This document shows, in pieces, positions 43,359 through 53,475 of a stretch of 64,000 bases of DNA. Made by a program: the position numbers and the translations under genes. This stretch comes from BNWE01 sp964369545 (lineage in GTDB: Bacteria > Pseudomonadota > Alphaproteobacteria > UBA3830). Where the stretch lies: the NCBI GenBank assembly GCA_964369545.1, contig CAYJFA010000001.1:62001-126000 (forward strand), written 5' to 3'. The notes below the pieces were generated by a model that was given only the letters and a program-made list of their open reading frames with translations, was not told the DNA's origin and did not search any database. Position 1 is the stretch's first letter. Each line of letters starts with the position of its first letter.

Positions 43359-45176
43359 TTATTCCTCATATTTTAACATCAACTCTTTGTCGATTTTTGC
43401 AATAACCACATCATCAAATTTCACAGGTAATTTCATAATAGTTATCCATTTAGGATGTTTTCCTTTCACAATCATTTGAGCGAGAGATGGTTTTTGAGAG
43501 TTTTTCAATTGATTTTTACTTTTACTATGCACGGGTTTTTTTATAAAAACGTATGAGGCATTCATGAAAGCAAGAATCTTCTTTGAATCACTCACGTTAT
43601 ATTCACCTTCCATAATTTTATATGACGCAATTATTCCTTCTGTTTGTCTATGATACGGAGCTCCCACAACACTATGCTTCGTATAATATAAAATTGCAGG
43701 GCCATCGTTTGAATGCGCCATAATCACAACCGGAGTCACACTTAAATTATCTATTTCATGAAATAATTCCTGCTTTGTGTATTTCCTTTTATATTGCTGA
43801 TCTGCATTTTCAGAACGATCGTTAAAATAAGCGGCTAAAAACATAAATAAAGTTGCCATAAAAAACGTCAGCACTATGCGAACTAATCTGTGTAATTTTT
43901 TGAAATATCTACCGTTCATTCCAAAATCTACAATTAATGGGAATCCAAACAAAACAGAAAACGGAAGCATTCTGCACGCAAAAGCGGAAAATATCGTATA
44001 ACATATTGTATTTACTATCAAAATCCACCATAAAATACTTGATTTATCTGAAAGATTCTTCCTGCTTTTAAACAATTCGATTATTTTGTTCGCTATAGAA
44101 ATAGTTATTATTATTGCGTAGGATATGAAAAATATATGATCACCATGTTCAAAAGGTGATTTCATTTCCGATATTTTGTTAAGCCAAATTCTTTTCACAA
44201 AAGGACTGACATCAGCCGCCATCCCAAGAAAAAATTTTGGAAATATATATATAAATATTCCAGCAATGACAGCAAAAACTAATAATAAATTTACTAGAGA
44301 TATTTTTTTAGAATCAATTTTATGTAAAAAAGACACATAAAAAAACGAAGAAATACAAATATATAATGTGAAATGCACTATGGATATTTCGTCATAGTAA
44401 ATCGTAAATCTGCTGTATAACGATGGTAAAATTATTATTCCGATGAAACACGAAACTAATAGATTTTTTAAATACAAACTTTTTAATATCAAATGGCTAT
44501 CTTCATTCGATAAATCTAAAATTGTATATAAAAATAAAATCGCGTCAAATATAAGAAGAGGAATTAATGTTTCCGGAGATATCCATATACATGCAGCAGT
44601 CGAAATTGCCAGTTTTATGTATCCTGATTTAAAATTTGATTCGATTAATGAAATAACATTACATAAACAAATCACCATGAATAACATTATGAACGCATGA
44701 TGATCCGGCCGCCCGAAAGTTCCGAATTGCGAAATTATCGGATTAGCCGCGATCAAAGCAACTGCAAAAAACGCATCCCGTTTATTAAACAATTTAATAG
44801 ATACTCTAAAAAGCAGCATTAATGTAATTATTTTCACAATAGGACTAATAAAAAAACCTGTATATTCAATGGCTTTATCTATAGACTTAGTAAAAAACGC
44901 CAATATATAAGATGGTACGATAAGAAAAAAGTCGTAAAAACGCGTCCAATGCAAAGAACATCCGAATGGAACATTGCACCTTTTTATTATATTGTCAGAT
45001 AAATCAAAATGCGTAAAAAAGTCTCGGATACGAACTAGCCTCATATAATCATCGGTATCAAAAAATGATAGTGAAACCCCCTGCATTTGAAGATAAACGG
45101 CAATATTAAACACCAATCCCAAAATGGTCAGAATTATTAATTCAACTTTATTTTTTTTCAGCAAATTGCTATTCAT
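43359..45176 (-). CDS. GT-C fold glycosyltransferase, STT3-like
   Basis: 605 residues with about 11-13 predicted membrane helices. After the first helix comes FFDTDDYMRLVRIRDFF, matching the acidic first-loop DxD region of STT3/PglB/AglB-like GT-C enzymes, then RCNVPFGCSLHWTRFYDFF and a GRPDHHAFIML stretch. The soluble C-terminal part is short. It likely transfers a lipid-linked sugar to a protein or glycan, but lipid-sugar transferases (ArnT/PMT-like) are alternatives. It stands alone and is ended by a clear terminator. Confidence 0.72.
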   Translation of the reverse strand: MNSNLLKKNKVELIILTILGLVFNIAVYLQMQGVSLSFFDTDDYMRLVRIRDFFTHFDLSDNIIKRCNVPFGCSLHWTRFYDFFLIVPSYILAFFTKSIDKAIEYTGFFISPIVKIITLMLLFRVSIKLFNKRDAFFAVALIAANPIISQFGTFGRPDHHAFIMLFMVICLCNVISLIESNFKSGYIKLAISTAACIWISPETLIPLLIFDAILFLYTILDLSNEDSHLILKSLYLKNLLVSCFIGIIILPSLYSRFTIYYDEISIVHFTLYICISSFFYVSFLHKIDSKKISLVNLLLVFAVIAGIFIYIFPKFFLGMAADVSPFVKRIWLNKISEMKSPFEHGDHIFFISYAIIITISIANKIIELFKSRKNLSDKSSILWWILIVNTICYTIFSAFACRMLPFSVLFGFPLIVDFGMNGRYFKKLHRLVRIVLTFFMATLFMFLAAYFNDRSENADQQYKRKYTKQELFHEIDNLSVTPVVIMAHSNDGPAILYYTKHSVVGAPYHRQTEGIIASYKIMEGEYNVSDSKKILAFMNASYVFIKKPVHSKSKNQLKNSQKPSLAQMIVKGKHPKWITIMKLPVKFDDVVIAKIDKELMLKYEE

Positions 45177-45228
45177 TTTTTACAACTCATACTTATGCAA
45201 TCAATCTTTAATTCAAATAAATTAATTT

Positions 45229-45257
45229 TTGTTAAAAAAAATGTATTATGCTATAAT
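45229..45257 (+). promoter_or_regulatory. Sigma-70-type promoter of the outer-membrane protein gene
   Basis: TTGTTA (45229-45234) and a perfect TATAAT (45252-45257) are separated by 17 nt. A ribosome site CGGAGAT follows 7 nt before the ATG at 45293. This is one of the cleanest promoters in the window and fits a highly expressed outer-membrane protein. Confidence 0.7.
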
Positions 45258-45292
45258 TTTCCGAAATATTAATTATAATCCGGAGATATCCC

Positions 45293-46048
45293 ATGAAACG
45301 CATTATGTGTCTTTGTTCAGCACTTTTTCTATCTAATGTCTTTTCGGCCGACAACGCAGCGGAAGAAGCTGAGCCAACAATTTATGCAGATGTCAGCCAA
45401 TCGGCAATAGATAACGCTGTTTCCTTCGATGGAATCCGCGGAATTATAGGTATTGGAATTGGTTTTCAACAGTATAATTCCTCCATCTCTGGAGGCAGCA
45501 ACTATACAAATAATGATATGAATGTTTTTGCATTAACCGCTGGTATCGGATATGCAAAATCTTTTAAAAATAATTTGTTAATCGGTATAGATATATTAGC
45601 TGATTTATCTCCAAAAAAGAAAAAAGAAGGAGATTGGAAGACTTTAAATTCAGATTTTGACACCACACGAGTAGGCGATAAACATGGAAAATTAAATACA
45701 GATATGCTGACTCCATCCCTCGGCATAAGAGTTGGGTATGCTTTTTCAGAGCATAAGACTGCTGTTTATGGTAAATTTGGAATATCGAGAGTAAGTGGCT
45801 CTTATGAGTATACGTTGTATGGAAATAAGGTGGCAGATGTTGATGTTAACGCAATTGTACCAACACTAGGAATTGGTGCAGAGCATAGATTTAACAAACA
45901 CTGGGGAGTATCGCTGGAAGCAAATATGCCTATTAAAAGAGTTAATAAGAAAACTGCAGGTAACGTAGAACACAAAATAAAAGTTGGCAGAACCGATATA
46001 CGACTTCTCGGTATATACAACTTAGCTTTGGGACAATCAAACTCATAA
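45293..46048 (+). CDS. Outer-membrane beta-barrel protein
   Basis: 251 residues with a signal peptide (KRIMCLCSALFLSNVFSA). The mature protein has alternating aromatic/hydrophobic strands (GIGIGFQQYNSS, VFALTAGIGYAKSF, LGIRVGYAFSEHKTAVYGKFG) and ends in a C-terminal strand DIRLLGIYNLAL, typical of small opacity/OmpA-like barrels such as those abundant in obligate intracellular alphaproteobacteria. Transcribed from a strong promoter. Likely a major surface antigen; exact family not assigned. Confidence 0.75.
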   Translation: MKRIMCLCSALFLSNVFSADNAAEEAEPTIYADVSQSAIDNAVSFDGIRGIIGIGIGFQQYNSSISGGSNYTNNDMNVFALTAGIGYAKSFKNNLLIGIDILADLSPKKKKEGDWKTLNSDFDTTRVGDKHGKLNTDMLTPSLGIRVGYAFSEHKTAVYGKFGISRVSGSYEYTLYGNKVADVDVNAIVPTLGIGAEHRFNKHWGVSLEANMPIKRVNKKTAGNVEHKIKVGRTDIRLLGIYNLALGQSNS

Positions 46049-46067
46049 AATTAGTTAGCGATATTTT

Positions 46068-46637
46068 ATGAAGTCAGGATTTATATTTATAATTTCCGGC
46101 CCTTCTGCAGTTGGGAAATCTTCTATAGTAGATGAGATATTGCGTATAAAAAAAATTTCTCTGCAAAAAATAGTAACGTATACCACAAGAGCCATTAGAC
46201 ACAACGAAATCGATGGTATAGATTATAATTTCATGAATATGGATGCTTTTCTATATCACCAAAGCAGAGGAGACTTTATAGAATCATCTGAAATTTATGG
46301 AAATTATTATGGAATTATGCTTTCAACAATTTCGGAAGAAATTGACAAAGGAAACAACTTACTCGTTGTCATAAATTGGGAAGGATATTTAAAAATAAAA
46401 AAAATATTCAACAAAAATGTGTTTGGATTTTTTATAACACCGCCATCTTTTCAAGATTTAGAAAATAGAATACGAACACGCAGCACAGACTCAGAAGATA
46501 CTATTAAGCATCGATTAGAAATGGCGAACGAAGATATGCAGTATCAACATGAATTTGATTTTTGTTTTGAGAATATAAAAATATCAGAAACCGCCAATAA
46601 GATTCTTCAAAAAATATATGAAATAACAAGTAGATAA
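46068..46637 (+). CDS. gmk: Guanylate kinase
   Basis: 189 residues converting GMP to GDP. Walker A SGPSAVGKSSI, the GMP-binding RAIRHNEIDGIDYNF and YGNYYG blocks and the lid FENRIRTRSTDS type segment (read here as ENRIRTRSTDSEDTIKHRL) are present. Slightly shorter than E. coli Gmk (207). It follows the barrel gene by 19 nt and is 6 nt ahead of the M48 peptidase gene, forming a likely operon. Confidence 0.95.
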   Translation: MKSGFIFIISGPSAVGKSSIVDEILRIKKISLQKIVTYTTRAIRHNEIDGIDYNFMNMDAFLYHQSRGDFIESSEIYGNYYGIMLSTISEEIDKGNNLLVVINWEGYLKIKKIFNKNVFGFFITPPSFQDLENRIRTRSTDSEDTIKHRLEMANEDMQYQHEFDFCFENIKISETANKILQKIYEITSR

Positions 46638-46643
46638 TAAAGA

Positions 46644-47960
46644 TTGATAGTGAATACACTTCGCGCATTTTTTGCAATTATTTTCATTACTTTTTTTTAT
46701 ATAGCAAATGCAGATGAAAATTTTGATATCATTCGCGATGCGGAAATTGAAGAAATTCTGACTGAAATTGCAAAACCGATATTTAAAGTTGCAGGTTTGC
46801 GTCCGGAAGATGCAAAAATATATGTTATAAACTCCGAAACGATTAATGCTTTTACAATCGGAAATGGGTATATTTTCATTAATTCCGGATTATTATTAAA
46901 ATTTGAAAATCCCCTGCATCTAATAGGAATTTTATGTCATGAAATCGGACATATTTCAGCAGGACACATCACAAGATTAATCAGTTCATTACAAAATAGA
47001 TCTTCTAATTTCATGGTGGCAATACTCGCAGGAATGCTTGGTGCAGCGGCTACCGGATCCCCTGAAGCCATCGCTGTTCTTCTTGGATACGCAATGACCG
47101 ACGAGCGGCTTTTTCTACGTTTTTCAAGAGAACAAGAATTCGCGGCAGACGCCCTTGCTGCAACATACGCAATAAAACTCGGATACGATGCTAGTATTTT
47201 AATAGAAGTATTTGATGTTTTCGAACGAATGGAAATTTTAAGTGGCGGCTCAAATCTTCCCATTTATATAAGAACGCATCCAAAATCCATCGATAGAACC
47301 TCCGCATTGAGAAAATACGAAACTAAAAAAAAATACAAAACAGACAAAGAGTTAGTAAGAAAATATAAAAGAATAATTATCAAACTAAAATCATACTTAA
47401 AATCCAATAATTTATATATCACTATTCCAACCGATAATTATCCAAGAGCGATTTACTTGCATAAGAATGGAAGATCTAAGGAAGCTATTGTTATTCTTAG
47501 AAAATTAATAAAAGAAAACCCAAACGATATTTACTACAAAGACACAATTGCGCAAGTTTTGAATGAATCGGGACAGCCTACTGAGGCTATAAAGATCTAT
47601 AAACAAATTTGTAATACGAAATCACATGTTCTCCTAAAAATAGATTTTGCAAGAACGTTATTGGAAGCAAATCAAGAAGTTGACACAGCAATTTCCTTGC
47701 TCGAATCAGCGAAATATATTGATTACATTAATCCAGAAATTTTTCGATTATTAGCTAACGCTCATGGGAAAAAAGATAGAAAAGGAATATCATTTTTAAT
47801 GTTGGCTCAAGAGCAAATGCTACTGCAAAATTATCGCATGGCGTATGAATTATTAAAAAGCAGTATAACAATGCTGAATAAAAACACAGAATTTTCTTAT
47901 ATCAAAAAAGCGAAATATTTCAAAGAGTTAATAGAACGCGACTATGGAAAATTTCTATAA
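46644..47960 (+). CDS. M48 family metalloprotease with TPR region (BepA-like)
   Basis: 438 residues. A signal peptide (RAFFAIIFITFFYIANA) leads to an M48 domain with the zinc motif CHEIGHISAGH near residue 100 and the third ligand region EQEFAADALAATYA. The C-terminal 200 residues form TPR-like repeats (EAIVILRKLIKENPNDIYYKDT). This is the BepA/YfgC layout, a periplasmic protease-chaperone for outer-membrane protein quality control, consistent with the barrel gene two genes upstream. Start is TTG 46644 or GTG 46650; no strong ribosome site separates them. Confidence 0.88.
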   Translation: MIVNTLRAFFAIIFITFFYIANADENFDIIRDAEIEEILTEIAKPIFKVAGLRPEDAKIYVINSETINAFTIGNGYIFINSGLLLKFENPLHLIGILCHEIGHISAGHITRLISSLQNRSSNFMVAILAGMLGAAATGSPEAIAVLLGYAMTDERLFLRFSREQEFAADALAATYAIKLGYDASILIEVFDVFERMEILSGGSNLPIYIRTHPKSIDRTSALRKYETKKKYKTDKELVRKYKRIIIKLKSYLKSNNLYITIPTDNYPRAIYLHKNGRSKEAIVILRKLIKENPNDIYYKDTIAQVLNESGQPTEAIKIYKQICNTKSHVLLKIDFARTLLEANQEVDTAISLLESAKYIDYINPEIFRLLANAHGKKDRKGISFLMLAQEQMLLQNYRMAYELLKSSITMLNKNTEFSYIKKAKYFKELIERDYGKFL

Positions 47961-47972
47961 AATATTCCTTGT

Positions 47973-49997
47973 TTAGCTCCAGGGTCTATGTATTTTTTCT
48001 GTCGACAACATCTCTCCAGAATCAAGATACAATAATTTTGCGCGCTTATTTTTTTCTTTATTTAAGTGAAATACAGCAAAATCATCTATGCTTTTTTCAT
48101 ATTCATCATCTGAAGTAATTACTACTTTTTTATTTTTGATGTTGGTAACATATGTATTGGCATCAATTCTTGAAATATATTTTCTACATGCTTTCGAATT
48201 GAAATTTTCACGTTTCTCAAAACCTGCAGATTTCGCCCAGCTTGCAGTCATTGAACGAAAATAACTAAGGTTACTAAAACAAACCGCATTATCTGTTTTT
48301 ATCCCTATAACCTTTCCATGTGGAGTAATAAATACATCCGGTATCGATTGGCAAAAATAATAAAATACTCCAAAAAATGAGCATATTAATCCCAAAAATC
48401 GAATCCTGTGTTTTATCAACATAAACAATAATCCAGGGAAAATTATGCACCCAATCACAAAATGAGTTGGAGTATGCATAACGAAAAATGATCCTGGCAG
48501 CTTTGATGTTTTTTCCGCTATTTTCATTAATAAATCAACTTCTAATCCCATCAATAAAAGAGGAATTTTTGCGAGCCCGAAAATCATTAGAAACAATGCG
48601 ATCACAGCTGTTGGCATGATAAAAAAACTCATTAATGGAATAGATATAATGTTTGCAAGAATGCTATTTAATGTAAGTTGATTGAATACAAAGACCGAAA
48701 TAATTGACGTTGGAATCGACGCAATAGTCGTCGTTAAAATAATTTCTGATAGTCCTCTCAAAAATTTTGGAGGCTTCCAGTTACATTCATAAAACGCAAC
48801 GATTGCTATAACCGCTCCAAAAGACATCTGAAAACTTGGAAATAAAATTACCTCCGGCGTAAAAAACATTATTCCTGTCGCCGCAATCGCCACCGACCTC
48901 ATTGTAAATGCCGTTCTATCCAGCAGTATTGCAGATATTATAAGGGTATGCATTATAAATGCCCTGATAGACGGAACAGAGCATCCGGAAATATATAAAT
49001 AAAACAATGTGACAAGCCAAGATATTACAGCAGCAATCTTTTTTACATCATAAAACATCGAAATTCGCAGAAAACAACATAAGACAATTCTCGCTAGCCA
49101 AAAGATAAAAAATCCGATTATTCCCATATGTAATCCAGAAATAGCAAGGATATGAGCGATACCTGAATTAGCAAAATTTGACCTGATTTTTTTTGAAATT
49201 CCCGTGGTATTACCTGTAGTAAGGGCTTCAGCAACCGCAGCAGTATCTTTTGAAAGATACCCTTCTATTACTTTGTTAATTTTATGTCTGAGTTTTTGTA
49301 TATAGACATTAACGGAAAATGAAGAGTGTTCTTTTATTACTTTCGGAGGCTTTATCACAAAACCGCGGGCACTTATTCCTTTGAAATATTGCTGTTTTTT
49401 AAAATCATAAGCACCAGGGAATGATTGTGAATATATAGGAGATAATATCGCTCGAAATAAAACTTCAGATCCAGGAACATAAGCTTGCTGATTTTTTCTA
49501 GCTTTTGACCCTATCCATATAAGATGTAGTCCATTGATTTGTTTGCATAATTCATTTGCGGAATCATTATATTTTCTTTTAGGTCCTGAGACTATAAACC
49601 TCAACCCTTTATCTGTTTTTTCACAAGATTCTACTGTCGCGACGAAAGAAATTGGTTTTTCAATGTTTTTAGAAATCATATATGTATCCATGCGCATAGT
49701 TCTAATTTGCGCAAGAAGAAAACCTATGCTGATTGTTAAAAAAGCAGAAAAAAGTACATATACTAACATTATTAATGTATTTTCATTTTTTATTAATAAA
49801 AATTTCGTGATAATCCAAGTAGTTAATAAAAAAATGAAAACAGATATATTGAAATAGAAACTAGGTTCGTTATTTAAAGAAAAATACAAACAAATCCCTA
49901 TGCCGATTCCTACTGGAATCAGATTTGTCAATCGATGTTTTTCGCTTTCGAAAAAATCTTCAATAAATTTCAAAACACTTTCATTAAGTAATCTCAT
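47973..49997 (-). CDS. ComEC/Rec2-family DNA uptake channel protein
   Basis: 674-residue polytopic protein. An N-terminal soluble DUF4131 domain precedes the ComEC core (LSKDTAAVAEALTTGNTTGISKKI-type loop, then AHILAISGLHMGIIGFF and SVPSIRAFIMHTLII). The C-terminal about 130 residues are soluble but lack the HxHxDH metallo-beta-lactamase motif of full-length ComEC, as often in alphaproteobacteria. ComEC moves single-stranded DNA across the inner membrane. Convergent with the M48 gene and divergent from gltX. Confidence 0.88.
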   Translation of the reverse strand: MRLLNESVLKFIEDFFESEKHRLTNLIPVGIGIGICLYFSLNNEPSFYFNISVFIFLLTTWIITKFLLIKNENTLIMLVYVLFSAFLTISIGFLLAQIRTMRMDTYMISKNIEKPISFVATVESCEKTDKGLRFIVSGPKRKYNDSANELCKQINGLHLIWIGSKARKNQQAYVPGSEVLFRAILSPIYSQSFPGAYDFKKQQYFKGISARGFVIKPPKVIKEHSSFSVNVYIQKLRHKINKVIEGYLSKDTAAVAEALTTGNTTGISKKIRSNFANSGIAHILAISGLHMGIIGFFIFWLARIVLCCFLRISMFYDVKKIAAVISWLVTLFYLYISGCSVPSIRAFIMHTLIISAILLDRTAFTMRSVAIAATGIMFFTPEVILFPSFQMSFGAVIAIVAFYECNWKPPKFLRGLSEIILTTTIASIPTSIISVFVFNQLTLNSILANIISIPLMSFFIMPTAVIALFLMIFGLAKIPLLLMGLEVDLLMKIAEKTSKLPGSFFVMHTPTHFVIGCIIFPGLLFMLIKHRIRFLGLICSFFGVFYYFCQSIPDVFITPHGKVIGIKTDNAVCFSNLSYFRSMTASWAKSAGFEKRENFNSKACRKYISRIDANTYVTNIKNKKVVITSDDEYEKSIDDFAVFHLNKEKNKRAKLLYLDSGEMLSTEKIHRPWS

Positions 49998-50025
49998 TTA
50001 CTCTCTAAAATTTAAAATATATAAT
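49997..50025 (+). promoter_or_regulatory. Candidate gltX promoter
   Basis: TTTACT (49997-50002) and TATAAT (50020-50025) are 17 nt apart, 37 nt ahead of the gltX ATG. The -35 matches only four of six positions, so this is a moderate prediction. Confidence 0.35.
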
Positions 50026-50061
50026 GCACATAATTAATTTATTAAGAGTAAATAGAAAACA

Positions 50062-51429
50062 ATGAGAATAATTACGCGATTTGCCCCATCTCCTACTGGG
50101 TTTCTTCACATAGGCGGAGCAAGAACTGCGTTATTTAACTGGATGCTCGCTCGTCATTATGGCGGGAAATTTTTACTAAGAATCGAGGATACCGACAGAG
50201 AAAGATCTACTCAAGCAGCAGTTGATGCTATTTTTAGAGGACTGCAATGGTTGGGAATAAATTGGGATGAAGAGCCTGTCTTCCAGTTTTCCAGAGCTAA
50301 ACATCATGTTGATTTAGCAAAAAAGCTAGTTGAATCAGGTAAGGCATATTACTGCTATTGCACTCCAAAAGAACTGGAGGAAATGCGTGAAAGCGCGAAA
50401 AACCGCGGCGAATCTCCAAAATATAATGGAATGTGGAGAGATAGAAATCCGAAAGATACACCTAAAGACATAAAACCCGTAATTCGATTAAAAGCTCCGT
50501 TAGATGGAGAAACAACAGTTCATGATATCGTGCAAGGCACTGTTACTGTCGCGAATAATCAACTTGATGATATGGTTCTTGTTCGCAGTGATGACACGCC
50601 GACTTTTATGCTATCTGTGGTTGTGGATGATCATGATATGAATATAACACATGTAATTCGTGGCGATGATCATTTAACAAATACATTTCGGCAGATTCAA
50701 ATTTATAAAGCATTTGGATGGAAAATTCCTGAATTCGGACATATACCTCTTATTCACGGACCAGACGGCGCAAAATTATCAAAACGTCATGGCGCATTGG
50801 GAATAGAAGAGTATAAAAAAATGGGATTTCTTCCGGAAGCTATTTGCAATTGTCTGCTACGCTTAGGATGGTCACATGGAGATGACGAAATAATATCCAG
50901 AGAACAAGCTATAGAATGGTTTACAACCGATAATCTTGGAAAATCTGCATCAAGATTAGACTTTGCAAAACTTGCAAACCTCAATCAGCATTATATGAAA
51001 GAAACGGATAACAAGATATTACTTAAAGGGTTATTGGCAATAATTGAAGACAACGTCTCGGAAGAAAAACAAAAAAGATTACTTGCGGGCATGAATGGGT
51101 TAAAACAGCGATCAAAGACAATGTTAGAGCTGAAAGATATAGCAGCTATATATATTGATGAAGTAAAAAAACCTACAGTTGAAGAATCATCAATCGATAT
51201 CCTCAAAAATATTTCTGAAAAATTAATTACGCTTACAGAATGGAATGAAGAGATTTTAGAAAAAACATTGCGTAAAATATCTACTGATTCAAGCATTCCT
51301 TTTGGAAAAATAGCGCAGCCAGTAAGAAACGTATTAACAGATAGAAAAATTACCCCCGGAATTTTTGAAATGTTGGTTGCTTTTGGAAAAATGGAGAGTT
51401 TGAAAAGAATAAATTCTGCTTTAATTTAA
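50062..51429 (+). CDS. gltX: Glutamyl-tRNA synthetase
   Basis: 455-residue class I synthetase. The HIGH motif is FAPSPTGFLHIGGARTAL, the KMSKS loop is GAKLSKRHGALG, and the YYCYCTP zinc-site-like stretch and the VIRGDDHLTNTFRQ block are present. The C-terminal anticodon domain is of bacterial type. Because GatAB is encoded nearby, this enzyme may also charge tRNA-Gln with Glu for amidation. It stands 38 nt upstream of a tolC-type gene. Confidence 0.97.
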   Translation: MRIITRFAPSPTGFLHIGGARTALFNWMLARHYGGKFLLRIEDTDRERSTQAAVDAIFRGLQWLGINWDEEPVFQFSRAKHHVDLAKKLVESGKAYYCYCTPKELEEMRESAKNRGESPKYNGMWRDRNPKDTPKDIKPVIRLKAPLDGETTVHDIVQGTVTVANNQLDDMVLVRSDDTPTFMLSVVVDDHDMNITHVIRGDDHLTNTFRQIQIYKAFGWKIPEFGHIPLIHGPDGAKLSKRHGALGIEEYKKMGFLPEAICNCLLRLGWSHGDDEIISREQAIEWFTTDNLGKSASRLDFAKLANLNQHYMKETDNKILLKGLLAIIEDNVSEEKQKRLLAGMNGLKQRSKTMLELKDIAAIYIDEVKKPTVEESSIDILKNISEKLITLTEWNEEILEKTLRKISTDSSIPFGKIAQPVRNVLTDRKITPGIFEMLVAFGKMESLKRINSALI

Positions 51430-51467
51430 GTGAATTAGTTTATGATCTTTATATTAAGAGAAATGTT

Positions 51468-52835
51468 ATGAAAAAATATATATCTGCATTACTTATCCTT
51501 AGTTGTTTTGCTGTACAAGCAGAAACAGAGACTCTAACTCTTGAAGATGCGTTGACGGCGGCTTATTTCAATAATAAGGAATGGGCAGGAAACAAAACAG
51601 AGAAAAGGCTTGCTGATGAAAGATATAAAATGACTAAAACAATGTTTCTTCCAGATGTAAGCGCATATATGAGCGCATCAAGAAGCAAAGCAAATACAGA
51701 TAGAAGCTATTCTGGAATACCAATAACTTCTGACTCCAGGATGAATACCGGAACAAATATGGGTATAAGAGTTCGGCAAAACTTATTCAACGGATTCTCT
51801 ACAGTAAATTCCATGAAGGCATCAAAATTTGGATCAAATGCCGCATTTCATAAATTAAGAGAAAATGAACAAAAGTTAATTGTTAAAGTTTTAGATGCAT
51901 ATGCCAATGTTTGGTTCGGAATAAGAAGAGTAGAAGCTTTAAAGAAAAAAGAAGAAAACCTGCATAAAACACTTTTATCTCAACAGACTAGCTTAGAAGC
52001 CGGCATCATTACTTCATCAGAGGTCGCAACTGCAAACGCAGATTATCATAGAGCGATATTTGAAAGAATAAGTGCTGAAACAGAATTATTTTCTGCAGAA
52101 TCGGAATTTGAAAAGTTAACCGGATTAAAAGCAAGAAAAGATATAGAGCTGCCTGTTTTAGAATTAGATCTCCCCGATTCCCTCGATAAATTTATCGACC
52201 AGGCTTTATCTTCTAACAGTTCTATTCTTTCCGCAAAATTCGTTGAACAATCAGCTCTGAAGGAATTAGCCGCGATTCGAGGAAAATTGGCTCCATCATG
52301 TGATTTATCATTACAAACAGCAAAGAATTTATCAAAAGAAAAAAATATTAATGAAGTAGCAAATAATTATGTTGCATCTTTAGAGATTAATGTTCCAATT
52401 TTTGCAAACAGCCAAGGAAGTACATATTCCCAAATCGAAATAGCTAATCAACAAGCATTAAAAGCAAAATTTACCGCTGAAGATACAGTTTTGGAGATAA
52501 AAAAAGAATGTGTAAAAAACTGGAACATTTATATTGCTACCGACGCCATGATTATATCTTCTAAAACGGCGGTAGAAAGTGAAGAACTTAATTCCGATAG
52601 CAACCTAGAAGCAACAGCTCTTGGAATGAAATCGAATACAGATATTTGGGTAAGAGAAAATAAATTACTTGATTCCAGAATAGGTCTTGCAGATTCTCAA
52701 AGGAGAAAAATCGTAGCTTCAGTAAATTTATTGATGCTGAGCGGCAATCTCAGTATGCATTCTTTATTAAATAAAATAAAAAAATCGCCCAATAGAATTA
52801 AAAACAAAAAAACAATAAAGGAAAGTTATGTTTAA
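51468..52835 (+). CDS. TolC family outer-membrane channel protein
   Basis: 455 residues with a signal peptide (YISALLILSCFAVQA) and the two repeated coiled-coil halves of TolC-type efflux/secretion channels: LTLEDALTAAYFNNKEW and RVRQNLFNGFSTVNSM in the first, and a second NVPIFANSQGSTYSQIEIANQQALKA repeat start (IFANS replacing the usual LFxGG). It probably exports toxins, drugs or a type I substrate with an inner-membrane pump encoded elsewhere. Directly upstream of the PopZ gene. Confidence 0.9.
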   Translation: MKKYISALLILSCFAVQAETETLTLEDALTAAYFNNKEWAGNKTEKRLADERYKMTKTMFLPDVSAYMSASRSKANTDRSYSGIPITSDSRMNTGTNMGIRVRQNLFNGFSTVNSMKASKFGSNAAFHKLRENEQKLIVKVLDAYANVWFGIRRVEALKKKEENLHKTLLSQQTSLEAGIITSSEVATANADYHRAIFERISAETELFSAESEFEKLTGLKARKDIELPVLELDLPDSLDKFIDQALSSNSSILSAKFVEQSALKELAAIRGKLAPSCDLSLQTAKNLSKEKNINEVANNYVASLEINVPIFANSQGSTYSQIEIANQQALKAKFTAEDTVLEIKKECVKNWNIYIATDAMIISSKTAVESEELNSDSNLEATALGMKSNTDIWVRENKLLDSRIGLADSQRRKIVASVNLLMLSGNLSMHSLLNKIKKSPNRIKNKKTIKESYV

Positions 52836-52853
52836 GACTGACAGGAGATAAAA

Positions 52854-53369
52854 ATGGAAGATAATAATGCTGAAATGTCATTAGATGAAGTACTATCATC
52901 TATCAAAAAAATGGTTATTGATGAAGAACCTCCTGTTTTGGGGTTGACAGACATGATTTCCAACGATGGAAGTATTGTTAAAATACAAAAGAACACCAAA
53001 GATGGCAAAAATCAAGATATGGGCTCTTTCTTAAAATTAATCCAAGAAAATCAAGAGGATACACAGCATAATATCAAAAAAGAAGATAACATTTTAGAAA
53101 ATAACGAGAATCAAAGTAAATATCAACAACCACAGAAAGAACCTATTTTATCCAAAAAACACAATGTCATTTCTGAACTTATCAAAGAAATATTGCCTCC
53201 GCTATTACAGAAATGGATAAATGATAATCTACCAAAAATTGTTAATAATATAGTAGAAACAGAAGTGAAAAATTTTTTATATCACAAAGACATAAAAAAT
53301 GAAAATATCAGTATCTTATCAAATCAAATTAAATCGCTTGACTCTGAAAAACTTGACATCAAAATTTGA
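52854..53369 (+). CDS. PopZ-like polar organising protein (DUF2497)
   Basis: 171 residues. The N-terminal helix SLDEVLSSIKKMVIDEE and the C-terminal multimerisation region ISELIKEILPPLLQKWINDN and LPKIVNNIVETEV match the alphaproteobacterial PopZ family, separated by a disordered Lys/Glu/Gln-rich linker. PopZ organises cell poles and anchors ParB-origin complexes. Linker length is typical; acidity is lower than in Caulobacter. In many alphaproteobacteria this gene lies between tolC and valS; here an esterase gene follows instead. Confidence 0.85.
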   Translation: MEDNNAEMSLDEVLSSIKKMVIDEEPPVLGLTDMISNDGSIVKIQKNTKDGKNQDMGSFLKLIQENQEDTQHNIKKEDNILENNENQSKYQQPQKEPILSKKHNVISELIKEILPPLLQKWINDNLPKIVNNIVETEVKNFLYHKDIKNENISILSNQIKSLDSEKLDIKI

Positions 53370-53475
53370 TTATAATCCTTTCAATATTTTGTTTTCTTCA
53401 AAGATATTAATTTAATCAAATTTGTGTATAATTATAACTTAACAATCAAAAAACAAATTTATCAGGAACAAAATA

